A stretch of DNA of 64,000 bases from contig NZ_KI421517.1 of assembly GCF_000473365.1 (NCBI RefSeq), positions 2,754,895-2,818,894 of the forward strand, written 5' to 3'. The position numbers and the translations under genes were made by a program. Below, piece by piece: positions 34,261 through 43,413 of the stretch. The notes below the pieces were generated by a model, which saw only the letters and a program-made list of their open reading frames with translations, was not told the origin of the DNA and ran no database searches. The DNA comes from Adhaeribacter aquaticus DSM 16391. Lineage in GTDB: Bacteria; Bacteroidota; Bacteroidia; Cytophagales; Hymenobacteraceae. Numbering within the stretch: the stretch's first letter is position 1; every line of letters starts with the position of its first letter.

Positions 34261-34836
34261 ATGATTTCTAATCCAATTCAATTAGTTAAAAAGACTTTTT
34301 TAAAATCTTCTTTATTGTTGTTTTTAGTAGCTGGAGCTCTAGGCAGTTGTAAGAAAGACGTGGAGGAACCAGAAAATGAAGAAGAGCTAATTACCACTGT
34401 AACGTTAACCATGCAAGAAGTTGGATCCGCCAATACCGTTACCGCGGTTTTCCGCGACCCGGACGGGGAAGGTGGCAATGCCCCAACCAAGTTCGACGAA
34501 ATTGTGTTAAAGCCAAATGCGGTTTACAATACAACTATTACCTTAATGGATGAATCAAAAAGTCTGGCGGAAGATATTACAAAGGAAATTGAAGAAGAGG
34601 CACACGAACACCAATTCTTTTATACGCCAGCGGCCGGCTTAAATCTGACTGTAGCCTATGATGATAAAGACAAAAATAACCTGCCATTAGGTTTGAAAAC
34701 AAAGTTTACTACTGGTGCGGCCAGTACAGGTAAATTAAAAGTAACTTTAAAGCACCAACCGGGTAATAAAAACAATAATATAACTACCGGCGAAACTGAT
34801 GTAGAAATAGATTTTACTACTAAAGTGCAAAACTAA
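34261..34836 (+). CDS. Small lipoprotein of the TonB-receptor operon
   Basis: The 191-residue protein has a lipoprotein signal ending in GALGSC (about residue 31), followed by an acidic stretch (EEPENEEEL) and a beta-rich domain. Motifs include VTLTMQEVGSANTVTAVFRDPDGEGG, LKPNAVYNTTITLMDES, EEEAHEHQFFYTP and LKVTLKHQPGNKN. It begins 26 bases after the receptor stop. Lipoproteins of this type accompany ZnuD-like receptors in Bacteroidota and may act as a surface capture lid or accessory; this is inference from position. The AHEH motif is compatible with metal binding. A terminator follows. Confidence 0.8.
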   Translation: MISNPIQLVKKTFLKSSLLLFLVAGALGSCKKDVEEPENEEELITTVTLTMQEVGSANTVTAVFRDPDGEGGNAPTKFDEIVLKPNAVYNTTITLMDESKSLAEDITKEIEEEAHEHQFFYTPAAGLNLTVAYDDKDKNNLPLGLKTKFTTGAASTGKLKVTLKHQPGNKNNNITTGETDVEIDFTTKVQN

Positions 34837-34924
34837 ATTAAGAGTATTATTAAATTTTTCCTGGCTAGGTGGGGAGTTTATTGAAGTGGGAAATACCTAG
34901 TTAATGCCTATTTATAAAATTTTT

Positions 34925-34957
34925 CGGGATGGTAGTTAAGCTGCCATCCCGTTTTCT
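34925..34957 (+). terminator. Rho-independent terminator
   Basis: The stem CGGGATGG / CCATCCCG with an 11-base loop is followed by TTTTCTTATTT. It ends the His-rich/receptor/lipoprotein operon about 90 bases after the last stop. Confidence 0.85.
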
Positions 34958-34998
34958 TATTTAGGTAACAGAATACCAGCAGCATTCTTTAAAATTAG

Positions 34999-35394
34999 TT
35001 AGTTATTTCCCAATATCTGATTTAATCCTTCTGCTTTTAGTGGTTTATTTAAATAGCCGGATACTCCTAAATTCCTTACTTTATTAATATCTAATGGATT
35101 AGATGAAGTAGTCAGCATCACAATTTGAGCAGACTCTTTATCTTCTATATTTAGTTTCCGGTATTCTATTAAAAACTCAAAACCATCCATTACAGGCATG
35201 TTAATATCTAACAAAATCAATTCAGGAAGAATACCTTGTTCTTTGTAAAAACGCTCAACCAGTTCCAGGCCCTCCTTCCCATTTCTTGCTACCATAATCT
35301 GATTGGCGATGCCCAGCTTTTTGATGAGTCGCTCATTCAGGTAGGTAGTGGTAATATCATCATCTACCAAGAAAATACAATTTACTTTGTTCAT
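34999..35394 (-). CDS. Single-domain response regulator
   Basis: The 131-residue receiver has the acidic cluster FLVDDDITTTYLNE, the phosphoacceptor in LILLDINMPVMDGFEF (about residue 64), MLTTSSNP and the conserved lysine in YLNKPLK. There is no output domain, so it acts as a phospho-relay or protein-binding switch. It is the last gene of an operon with the two giant kinases encoded upstream (42369 to 35509 on this strand), 114 bases after the stop of the second, and is probably phosphorylated by their C-terminal transmitter modules. This call relies on operon context. Confidence 0.92.
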   Translation of the reverse strand: MNKVNCIFLVDDDITTTYLNERLIKKLGIANQIMVARNGKEGLELVERFYKEQGILPELILLDINMPVMDGFEFLIEYRKLNIEDKESAQIVMLTTSSNPLDINKVRNLGVSGYLNKPLKAEGLNQILGNN

Positions 35395-35508
35395 TTAATA
35401 TTTTTATCTAAAGCTTTCTCTGGTTAAAAAGCGCATTTTACAAACTTAAAACTAAAAAAAGGTAATCTTGTTTAATAAAAAGTAGTACTTAAATTAACTT
35501 TAAAATGT

Positions 35509-38500
35509 TTAATTCAAGGCGAAATAAACTTTAAAGGTGCTTCCTACTTCTGGCTGGCTTTCAAGTTCTATTCTGCCGCCGCTATCCTCTACTATTTTTT
35601 TTACAATATATAAGCCAATACCGCTTCCTTCCACATGATCGTGCAGGCGCTTAAACATATCAAAAATTTTATTTTCCTGAGAAGGATGAATGCCTAAACC
35701 ATTATCTTTTACCGAAAGTACACAAAAATTTTGCTCTACTTTGGTTGCTATCCGAACAAAAGGTTTACGGTCCGGCGACCTGTATTTAACTGCGTTTGAA
35801 ACCAGGTTATACAAAATGCTTCTCATGTTTTTCCGGGAAAAGCGCAAAGCAGAAATCTGACTAAAATCTACCTCAAAGGTTGCTCCGGATTCTTGTAAGG
35901 CCGTATTAAGATCTAAGCATACTTCTTCAAAAATGTCTGGTAGCTGCACCAGGCTTATATCATCTTGGGCGTCCCGTTGTAATTTAGTTAGTTCAGTAAG
36001 ATCGCTGATGGTGTTTCGGAAACGGCCAATAGAATGCCTGATCATGGTAATAACCATTTGAGTTTCCTCCCGTTCCCAATAATCAGCGGGTAGGTCTTCC
36101 ACCAAGGTAGCTACTAAACCTTCAATATTAGTGATAGGCGCTTTTAAATCATGAGAGGCCGTATAAATAAAAGTATCTAAGTCGCTGTTTATTTTTTGAA
36201 GCTCTTTATTCTTTTTCTGTAATTCTTCTTCTGCTTTTTTCTGCTCCTGGATGTCGGTATTGGTTCCTATCCAGCGTACTACCTGCCCATCAGCATCTTT
36301 TACTTCATAGGCACGCGTTAAAAACCAGCGGTAGTTCCCATCGGTACCTCTTATCGGGAAAGTTAATTCCCATGTTTTCCCTTTGCTTAAGGCATGTTGC
36401 ACAAATGCTGATACCCGGTTTACATGATCCGGATGAATGACCTTGCTCCAACCAGCACCTTCCATATCTGCAAAGGTAGTACCGGTATAGTCGTACCAGC
36501 GTTGGTTATACCAAAAAGTATAGCCATCCGCCTTAGCCATCCAAGCCAGGTTCTGGATATTATTAGCAAAAGTCCGGAAGCGATCTTCGCTTTCCGAAAG
36601 AGCCTGTTCTGACTGTTTTCTTCTGGTTATGTCCCGGGCTACGGCAAACATATGGGGTTCACCATCCAGGGTAATACCGCCCATGCTTACTTCCACGGGA
36701 TAAGTGGAGCCATCTTTTCTTTTGTGCAGGGTTTCAAACGTAGGTAAAGCACCCTGCTTTTGGGCTAGGGCAAAAACTTCGTTAAACTTATCTTCCTGGT
36801 GATTCGGGTCCACATCCGGTACCCGAACGTTTAAGGCTTCTTCCCGGGTGTATCCCCACCGTTGCAGGGCCAGGTCATTCAGGTAAGCAAACGAGCCATC
36901 TTCCCGCATCAAGATAAAGGCATCAAAAGCGTAATCGCTCATGAGCTTAAATTTCTTTAATTCTCCCTCTGTTCTTTTTAATATAGCGTTGTCCTGGCGG
37001 GTGCGTTTTATTTCTAATTGTACTTTTACGCGAGCCAGCAGTTCCGGGGCCGAAAAAGGTTTGAGCAGGTAATCGTTCGCGCCCTTTTCCAAACCTTCTA
37101 AAATAGCTTCCTCGCCGGCTCTGGCAGAAAGCATAATAACGGGGACCTGGCTTATATTGCTGTCCTTCCTTATTTCTGAGAGTAGCTCAAAACCATTCAT
37201 GTTAGGCATCATAACATCCGTTATAACCAGGTCAGGCAATCCTTGGCGGACAGCAGCAAGGGCCTCCAGACCATTTTTTACTGCTTTTACCTGCCAATAC
37301 GGGCTTAGTATCCGTTTCAGGTACTGAAGCATATCTGCATTGTCGTCTGCTACCAAAATTCGGATATGCTTGTCTGGCTCAATGGCTTCATTATTTCTGG
37401 TCAGCTCTTCTGGCAGTGGTTCTTCCGTTTCAGCTGCAGAGCTGTTCCACAAATTAGCTTCATTTACAAAAGCTTCTGAATTTAAGGATTGAGGAGCTGC
37501 ATTTACTTCCGGTTTAATAGTAACCTGATTTAAATGTGTTTTTTCTTTCGGGATGCTAACCGTAAAAGTAGTTCCTTCGCCGAGCGTGCTGGCTACTTCT
37601 ATGGTGCCACCATGTAATTCTACTAATTCCTTTACTAACGCCAAACCAATGCCTGTGCCTTCGTGGGTACGGGAAAGGCCGTTCTGAATGCGATGAAACC
37701 GGTTAAATACATTAGGTAATTCTTCTGTTGGAATGCCTACACCGGTATCCTGAACGGAAAGCCTGACATGAGTGGGAGTTTCCTGTAGTTTTAATACAAT
37801 CTGACCCGCCAGGGTAAACTTAAAGGCATTAGATAATAGATTCAGGACAATTTTCTCCCATATTTCCGGATCAACGTACACCGGTTCCGAACCGGATTCG
37901 CAAATAACCTGATACGTAAGACCAGCCTTTGTCATGGCGGGTTCAAAAGCACTGGCAATTTCAGAAGTGAAGGAGCAAATATCCATAGGCTCATAAAAAA
38001 CCTGAGCCCGTTTTGCTTCTGTGCGGGAAAAATCCAGCAGGGTGTTTACGAGTTTTAATAAACGTAGCGAATTCTGATAAACAATTTTTAGCTGCTTGTG
38101 GTCGGCTTCTGATAGCGATGTGCTTGGGTGCTTGATAATATCCTGTAGAGGGCCAAGAATCAAAGTCAAGGGGGTCCGGAACTCGTGGCTAACGTTGTTA
38201 AAGAAGTTGGTTTTAGCCTGGTCCAAGGCTACCATTTTTGCTAATCGCTGCCGTTCTTCTTCTATGGCAGATACATTGGTAATAGCGTTGGCTAACTGAG
38301 TGCTTACCAGTTCCAGGAAGCTTTTATAAGCAGCATCAAACTCAAGTCTTGGACTAATGGCAGCAATAAAATAACCAATTAATTGATTTTGAGAGGCTTT
38401 TTTTACTGGAATAATAAAAGCCCGGGAGGGACTTTCGTCCCAGGGTTGTCTAGGTAATGTGTTAAAATGTTGCGCCAGGTTATCTATAATCACCGGGTTA

Positions 38501-39264
38501 TTGCCGGTTTTCTGTACCCTGTAGAGAGGCCATAGCTGCTCTTCAGTTGAGTTTAAGTTGATCTGAAGCGGGGCTGCCGGCGCATCAACAGGTAAGCCAA
38601 AGGCCCCGGCCAGGGTCGCCGATTTTCCTTCATCCGAAATTTGGTAGAACAAACCAAAAGGCAGGTCCTGAGGGTTTTGACTTAATTGTTCCGACCATTT
38701 TTCATAAACCTCTTTTAACGTATCAGAAACTTTTATTTCCGATAGGTTTTGAATGGTTGTTAAACGCCTTTGATTAATAACCTGGCTGGTTTCTTCGGAG
38801 CAAACACAAAATATGCCGCCAACTCCTCCGGTATCGTCGGGAATAGGGCTATAGGAAAAGGTAAAATACGTTTCTTCTTTAAATCCTTTTCTTTCGGGTG
38901 TTAATAATTGTCTTTCAAAGTAGCTGGGTTGGCCATCTTCCAGCACCGCATTCATGAGGGGGCCTATAAATTCCCAAACATCAGCCCATACCACCGGACC
39001 TGATTTTCCCAATGCTTCAGGATGCCTTTTTCCTAATACCGGAACATAAGCATCATTATGAAACATAATCATTTCTCTGCCCCACCAGACAAAGGTAGGA
39101 TAGGGGCAGTTTAGCATCATACCAACGGCGGTCTTAAGACTCTGAGGCCAGGTTTCAGCAGGGCCAAGTGAAGTTTCAGACCAATTGTAGGACCTGATCA
39201 GGCTTCCCATTTCACCCCCACCGGCAAGGAACTGATTGGTACTACTTGTATTAACGGAACTCAT
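35509..39264 (-). CDS. Hybrid histidine kinase with two transmitter modules and an internal receiver
   Basis: The 1251-residue soluble protein has, in order: an N-terminal PAS-like domain (SLGPAETWPQSLKTAVGMML, about 30-165), a GAF-like region (165-335), and kinase module 1 with His in FFNNVSHEFRTPLTLILG near 356 and NLLSNAFKFT near 478. A receiver follows (VADDNADML, phosphoacceptor in VITDVMMPNMNG near 680), then two PAS domains (about 770-890 and 895-1010). Kinase module 2 has His in ASHDLKAPITNIEGL near 1038 and NLVSNAVKYRSPDRK near 1156. Module 2 and the first of these PAS domains are near-copies of the neighbouring kinase. The gene starts three bases after that kinase's stop. The likely relay is kinase 1 to the internal receiver, with kinase 2 to the separate receiver at 34999-35394. 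Confidence 0.93.
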   Translation of the reverse strand: MSSVNTSSTNQFLAGGGEMGSLIRSYNWSETSLGPAETWPQSLKTAVGMMLNCPYPTFVWWGREMIMFHNDAYVPVLGKRHPEALGKSGPVVWADVWEFIGPLMNAVLEDGQPSYFERQLLTPERKGFKEETYFTFSYSPIPDDTGGVGGIFCVCSEETSQVINQRRLTTIQNLSEIKVSDTLKEVYEKWSEQLSQNPQDLPFGLFYQISDEGKSATLAGAFGLPVDAPAAPLQINLNSTEEQLWPLYRVQKTGNNPVIIDNLAQHFNTLPRQPWDESPSRAFIIPVKKASQNQLIGYFIAAISPRLEFDAAYKSFLELVSTQLANAITNVSAIEEERQRLAKMVALDQAKTNFFNNVSHEFRTPLTLILGPLQDIIKHPSTSLSEADHKQLKIVYQNSLRLLKLVNTLLDFSRTEAKRAQVFYEPMDICSFTSEIASAFEPAMTKAGLTYQVICESGSEPVYVDPEIWEKIVLNLLSNAFKFTLAGQIVLKLQETPTHVRLSVQDTGVGIPTEELPNVFNRFHRIQNGLSRTHEGTGIGLALVKELVELHGGTIEVASTLGEGTTFTVSIPKEKTHLNQVTIKPEVNAAPQSLNSEAFVNEANLWNSSAAETEEPLPEELTRNNEAIEPDKHIRILVADDNADMLQYLKRILSPYWQVKAVKNGLEALAAVRQGLPDLVITDVMMPNMNGFELLSEIRKDSNISQVPVIMLSARAGEEAILEGLEKGANDYLLKPFSAPELLARVKVQLEIKRTRQDNAILKRTEGELKKFKLMSDYAFDAFILMREDGSFAYLNDLALQRWGYTREEALNVRVPDVDPNHQEDKFNEVFALAQKQGALPTFETLHKRKDGSTYPVEVSMGGITLDGEPHMFAVARDITRRKQSEQALSESEDRFRTFANNIQNLAWMAKADGYTFWYNQRWYDYTGTTFADMEGAGWSKVIHPDHVNRVSAFVQHALSKGKTWELTFPIRGTDGNYRWFLTRAYEVKDADGQVVRWIGTNTDIQEQKKAEEELQKKNKELQKINSDLDTFIYTASHDLKAPITNIEGLVATLVEDLPADYWEREETQMVITMIRHSIGRFRNTISDLTELTKLQRDAQDDISLVQLPDIFEEVCLDLNTALQESGATFEVDFSQISALRFSRKNMRSILYNLVSNAVKYRSPDRKPFVRIATKVEQNFCVLSVKDNGLGIHPSQENKIFDMFKRLHDHVEGSGIGLYIVKKIVEDSGGRIELESQPEVGSTFKVYFALN
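36630..36965 (-). repeat. Duplicated PAS-coding segment, copy 1
   Basis: This stretch of the dual-module kinase gene matches 40008-40343 at close to 90 percent identity by eye, including a long identical run around the codons for SDYAFDAFILMREDG. It reflects a recent duplication or gene conversion between neighbouring genes. Confidence 0.8.
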
Positions 39265-39267
39265 GTC

Positions 39268-42200
39268 TTAGATTTTAGCTGGGAAAAATACTTTAAAGGT
39301 GGTGCCTCTGCCTACCTGACTTTCTACTTCTATTTTACCTTGGCTATCTTCCACTATTTTTTTTACAATATACAACCCTATTCCTGATCCTTCTACATGA
39401 TCATGCAGGCGTTTAAACATGCCAAAGATTTTATTTTCCTGTTTCAGGTTCATGCCCAGACCATTATCTGCAACAGTAAGTACAACGTAATCTTTCTCAA
39501 TTTGTGAGGTTATTCGGATAAGCGGTTTCCGGTCCGGGGAATGGTACTTTATAGCATTTGATACCAGATTATACAGGATACTCCGCATATTTTTGCGGGA
39601 AAACTGCAAAGAAGCGCCTTGCCTGAAGTCTACTTCAAATTCGGCTTTGGAGTGCTGAATAGCATTGGCAAGGTCCAGGTATATTTCTTCAAAAATATCC
39701 GGTAGCTGCACCTGGCTAACATCGTCCTGTGCATCTCTTTGGAGTTTAGTAAGTTCTGTAAGGTCGTTAACGGTATTTCTAAATCGGGCTATTGAACCTT
39801 TAATTAAATTTATAACGCTGCCTGTTTCCGGTGCCGCTATAACGGCTGGTGGCAAGTCCTCTATAAGAACCTCTACTAAACCTTCAATATTGGTTATAGG
39901 CGCTTTTAAATCATGAGAGGCCGTATATATAAAATTATCTAGGTCATTATTAATTCTTAATAATTCCGTATTTCTTTTTTTAAGTATTTCTTCAGATTGC
40001 TTTCTTTCGGTTATGTCCCGGGCTACGGCAAACATATGAGGTTTCCCTTCCAGGGTAATGCCACCCATGCTTACTTCCACGGGATAAATGGTGCCATCTT
40101 TTCTCTTGTGCAAAGTTTCGAAAGGAGGTAAGGCGCCCTGCTTTTGCGCTAAGGCAAAAACTTCGTTAAATTTATCTTCCTGGTAAATCGGGTCTACATC
40201 CGGTACCCGAATGTTTAAGGATTCTTCGCGGGTGTATCCCCACCGTTGCAGGGCCAGGTCGTTCAGGTAGGCAAATGTGCCATCTTCCCGCATCAAGATA
40301 AAGGCATCAAAAGCGTAATCGCTCATGAGCTTAAACTTCTTTAGTTCTGCCTGGGCTGCTTTCTGGTCTGTAATATCTATACAAGAGCTAATATATCCGG
40401 CAAAGGTGCCATTAGAGCCAAAGCGGGGAGAAGCAATGGCTAATTGCCAACGGTATTCTGCCGCCTTATTCAATAACCGGAACTCATGTTTTAATACCTC
40501 TTTTTTATCAAAAGCATTTTTGTACGCTTCTATAAAGCCCGGGCGGTCGTCGGGATGAACTAAGCTGCTCCAGTCGTGTTGGAGCAGGTATTCTGCTTCC
40601 AGACCGGTTAGGTTTGTCCATTCTTTGTTATAATAAACAGCTTTCCCATTTTCATTAATTTGGGCAATGAGAATGCCGGAGGCTTCGGCCATGCTCCGGA
40701 ACCTGGCCTCACTTTCTTTCAGGGCTTCTTCTGCCTGTTTTCTTTTAGATATGTCCGGACTAACAGTTGCTAACCCCAGTATTTCCCCGGAGTCCGGATC
40801 TTTTACTACAAATTGATTATAATATACAGGAATAGATTGGCCTGTTTTAAGATTCCGGAAGCGGAATTCGCCATTCCAATTACCAGTTTGCCACTGAGCC
40901 GGCAGAATGACTTCTTTTACAAAAGCCTGGTCTTCCTCCGTAAAATAATCCATCATATTGGTTTGCCGGACTTCTTCTAAATCGGCTAAACCAACCATAT
41001 TCCGGCCAGCTGGGTTTACGTATACTCCTTTTCCTTCCGGGGTGGCAATACCAATAAAATCAGTAGAATTTTCGCACAAAGCCAGGAAACGTTTCTGCTC
41101 CAGCTCAGCTAGTTTACGCTCTGTTATATCCAGGCAAATTGCTACTACGTAAACAGGTTCGCCTGCTGCATTTTTTACCGGCGAAACGTTGTTATTTACC
41201 CATATTTCAGTCCCATCGGGCCGGGTGTAGCGTTTCTCTATTCTAAAAGGAACTCCTTTCTGGACAGCCGCCTGAAATTTAGACATATTCCCCGGAACAT
41301 CATCCTGGTGGCTTATATCCTGCATGCGCATCTGGTAAAGGTCTTCCCTGGAGCGCCCAACCATCTGACAGTAGCGGTCATTTACCAAAACAAATTTTCC
41401 GGATAAATCTACCTCTGCAATACCTACCGAGGATTGATTAAAGATGCTGCTGAAACGCTCTTCGCTTTCCTGCAAAGCTTTATCCGTTCTCTTCCGTTCG
41501 TTTATATCTATTGCAATACCAGCAGCGCCAACTATTTTTCCGTTTTCGTTATAAACAGGTTTCCCTTTAGCATGTAAATAAATATAATGTCCGTGTTTAT
41601 GCAGGACCCGGTATTCTACATCATATAAGGAACCATGCTGCAACATTTGTGTAAAGGCAGTTTCTACTTTGGCTTTGTCTTCTGGGTGAACAATTTTTTT
41701 TATGAAATTATAGCCTGGTTGATCTACTTCTTCCCGGGTATACCCCAGAATCTGGAACATGCGGTCGTTCCAGAACGCCCCGTCGGTTTCAATATTTAAA
41801 TCCCAGATACCTTCGTTACTTCCATTTATTACCCGGCTCAACTGTTCTTCACTTTCTTTAAGCGCTTTTTCTGTTAAAATGTAGTGGGTTGTTTCCACAA
41901 TGGTAAACAATACACCAGCCGGAGTACCGCTTTCATTTAGGATAGGACTGCAGTAAAAGTCCATCCAAATTTCTTGTGGTTTATTATTTCGTAAAACAGT
42001 AAAAGGATAGCGACTAAAGGATAGCGCCTCTCCCTGGGAGCAGGTTTCAATAATTTGGCTGGTTAAATGGGCGGTTTCTGGCCAGGAGGTTTTAATGCTA
42101 ATGCCCAGCATGGCAGGATGTCTGTTTCCGGCAAATAAAATATAGGCGCTATTGTATATAGCTATGCCTTCCTGGCCCCAAAGAATCATTTGGGGAGCCG

Positions 42201-42369
42201 GCGATTGCAATATCAGGTTAGTAGCTGTGCGTAAGGTAAGCGGCCATTCGGAGATAGGACCCAGGCTGGTAGCCTGCCAATCAAAATTTCGGATACAATC
42301 ACCCAGTTCTCCTCCACCAAAAATGAGTTTCTTATTCAAATCATTTTCGTTTTGATTTTGGGTTATCAT
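39268..42369 (-). CDS. Soluble multi-PAS sensor histidine kinase
   Basis: The 1033-residue protein has no membrane segment. About six PAS domains occupy residues 20-805. The first resembles the N-terminus of the neighbour (TSLGPISEWPLTLRTATNLI). Others carry GYTREEVDQPG, GRSREDLYQMRM and AGYISSCIDITDQKAA-type PAC segments. The last PAS (SDYAFDAFILMREDG, about 690-800) is almost identical to one in the downstream kinase. The phosphoacceptor histidine is in ASHDLKAPITNIEGL near 825, and the ATPase domain has NLVSNAIKYHSPDRK, DNGLGMN and GSGIGLYIVKKIVED. It is the first gene of a three-gene signalling operon. The ligand is unknown; the number of PAS domains suggests integration of several cues. 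Confidence 0.93.
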   Translation of the reverse strand: MITQNQNENDLNKKLIFGGGELGDCIRNFDWQATSLGPISEWPLTLRTATNLILQSPAPQMILWGQEGIAIYNSAYILFAGNRHPAMLGISIKTSWPETAHLTSQIIETCSQGEALSFSRYPFTVLRNNKPQEIWMDFYCSPILNESGTPAGVLFTIVETTHYILTEKALKESEEQLSRVINGSNEGIWDLNIETDGAFWNDRMFQILGYTREEVDQPGYNFIKKIVHPEDKAKVETAFTQMLQHGSLYDVEYRVLHKHGHYIYLHAKGKPVYNENGKIVGAAGIAIDINERKRTDKALQESEERFSSIFNQSSVGIAEVDLSGKFVLVNDRYCQMVGRSREDLYQMRMQDISHQDDVPGNMSKFQAAVQKGVPFRIEKRYTRPDGTEIWVNNNVSPVKNAAGEPVYVVAICLDITERKLAELEQKRFLALCENSTDFIGIATPEGKGVYVNPAGRNMVGLADLEEVRQTNMMDYFTEEDQAFVKEVILPAQWQTGNWNGEFRFRNLKTGQSIPVYYNQFVVKDPDSGEILGLATVSPDISKRKQAEEALKESEARFRSMAEASGILIAQINENGKAVYYNKEWTNLTGLEAEYLLQHDWSSLVHPDDRPGFIEAYKNAFDKKEVLKHEFRLLNKAAEYRWQLAIASPRFGSNGTFAGYISSCIDITDQKAAQAELKKFKLMSDYAFDAFILMREDGTFAYLNDLALQRWGYTREESLNIRVPDVDPIYQEDKFNEVFALAQKQGALPPFETLHKRKDGTIYPVEVSMGGITLEGKPHMFAVARDITERKQSEEILKKRNTELLRINNDLDNFIYTASHDLKAPITNIEGLVEVLIEDLPPAVIAAPETGSVINLIKGSIARFRNTVNDLTELTKLQRDAQDDVSQVQLPDIFEEIYLDLANAIQHSKAEFEVDFRQGASLQFSRKNMRSILYNLVSNAIKYHSPDRKPLIRITSQIEKDYVVLTVADNGLGMNLKQENKIFGMFKRLHDHVEGSGIGLYIVKKIVEDSQGKIEVESQVGRGTTFKVFFPAKI
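40008..40343 (-). repeat. Duplicated PAS-coding segment, copy 2
   Basis: This is the partner of 36630-36965, in direct orientation about 3.4 kb away. The similarity continues more weakly through the kinase-coding region (39270-39960 versus 35520-36230), but a PAS domain present in the other gene is absent here between the copied PAS and the kinase. Confidence 0.8.
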
Positions 42370-42825
42370 GCCTGGTGTTTTAGCTCGAAATTAAAATATT
42401 AAGACAACTTTAACTGTTACTCAGAGTTTAGTTTGAAATTTACTAAAAACTTAACAGATAAAAGAAGGAATTTTCTTATAGCTGTTCTTTGAGGCGCAAT
42501 TTATTTATGGTGTTGTTATGGCTTGTATAAATCAAGTGATTATAGCTTCAAAGCCACTTAACTAACAGGATTTATTTTATTAATAATTATCCGGAATTAA
42601 CTATTAGAAAAGATTCCAGCGCAGCCCTAAAACCTTGCTTTTGTTAATTCGTTAGGTCTTGCACCACATTGAAATAACCCAGAATAGCATTCCAAAACCG
42701 TACGTACGAGCCTATATTCAGGTTTTATTTAATTGTTTAGTTAAAGGAAAAAACGTGAAAGTAGTTTACTAAGTACTGGAAACACCAACGGTTAAGTGTT
42801 TTAAAACAGCTAAAAAATTTTAGTA
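42370..42825. other. Intergenic stretch upstream of the kinase operon
   Basis: This spacer has about 456 bases with no recognised gene. It holds the promoter region of the leftward kinase operon and the upstream side of the MOSC gene's 3' end. No clear dyad or terminator was identified. Confidence 0.4.
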
Positions 42826-43326
42826 CTAAGCCACCCGTACTGGATCGTTTAATTTTATAAAGCCACCCTGCAGAATGCGGGCAGTAATACCACCGTGGCC
42901 CCGCATGGCATTATAACCGCCAGGCCCCAAGTTTTCTTCCATGCGGGAGCAGGGATGACAAGGGCCGGTATATTGCAGTAAAACCTCGCCTACCCAAAAA
43001 TTACGGTCTTTTAAAGCAAGTAAATTCAGTCCTTTTACTACAATGTTTCTGCGGATTAATTCCGGACCAATTTCGGGAACGTGTAACAGAGAAGCTACTG
43101 TTGAAATATGTTCGGCCTGAATTAAGGTAATTTGCCGCTTGCTTCCCGGCTTCCCTTTGTAATGATCATTAACCAGGCCCTGATCTGTAATAGCTTGTGT
43201 CTGGGCTAATGGCTGCAAAGGCTTTTTCCGTTCCGGCCGTATACCAATCCAGGTTACTACACCGGTTTGCGGCAAGGTATCCATGAGTTTACCTAAAATA
43301 GAACCTTCTGAAGCTGGAAATGCCAT
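42826..43326 (-). CDS. MOSC domain protein
   Basis: The 166-residue protein has the MOSC (molybdenum cofactor sulfurase C-terminal) pattern. The segments TWIGIRPERKKPL, GLVNDHYKGKPGSKRQITLIQ, LIRRNIVVKGLNL and FWVGEVLLQYTGPCHPCSRME (cysteines 123 and 126) are followed by MRGHGGITARIL. MOSC proteins handle sulfur on a conserved cysteine and often detoxify N-hydroxylated compounds or deliver sulfur to metal centres; the exact role of this stand-alone form is not known. The gene lies 87 bases downstream of the sensor kinase gene on the same strand, which may be coincidence. Confidence 0.88.
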   Translation of the reverse strand: MAFPASEGSILGKLMDTLPQTGVVTWIGIRPERKKPLQPLAQTQAITDQGLVNDHYKGKPGSKRQITLIQAEHISTVASLLHVPEIGPELIRRNIVVKGLNLLALKDRNFWVGEVLLQYTGPCHPCSRMEENLGPGGYNAMRGHGGITARILQGGFIKLNDPVRVA

Positions 43327-43413
43327 GTATATAGTAACTGGATAAAAATTATTTGGTTGCCACCCCGAACTTTTCAGAAATAGGTGTAGCCAGGATATTC
43401 CTTTTTATAATAA

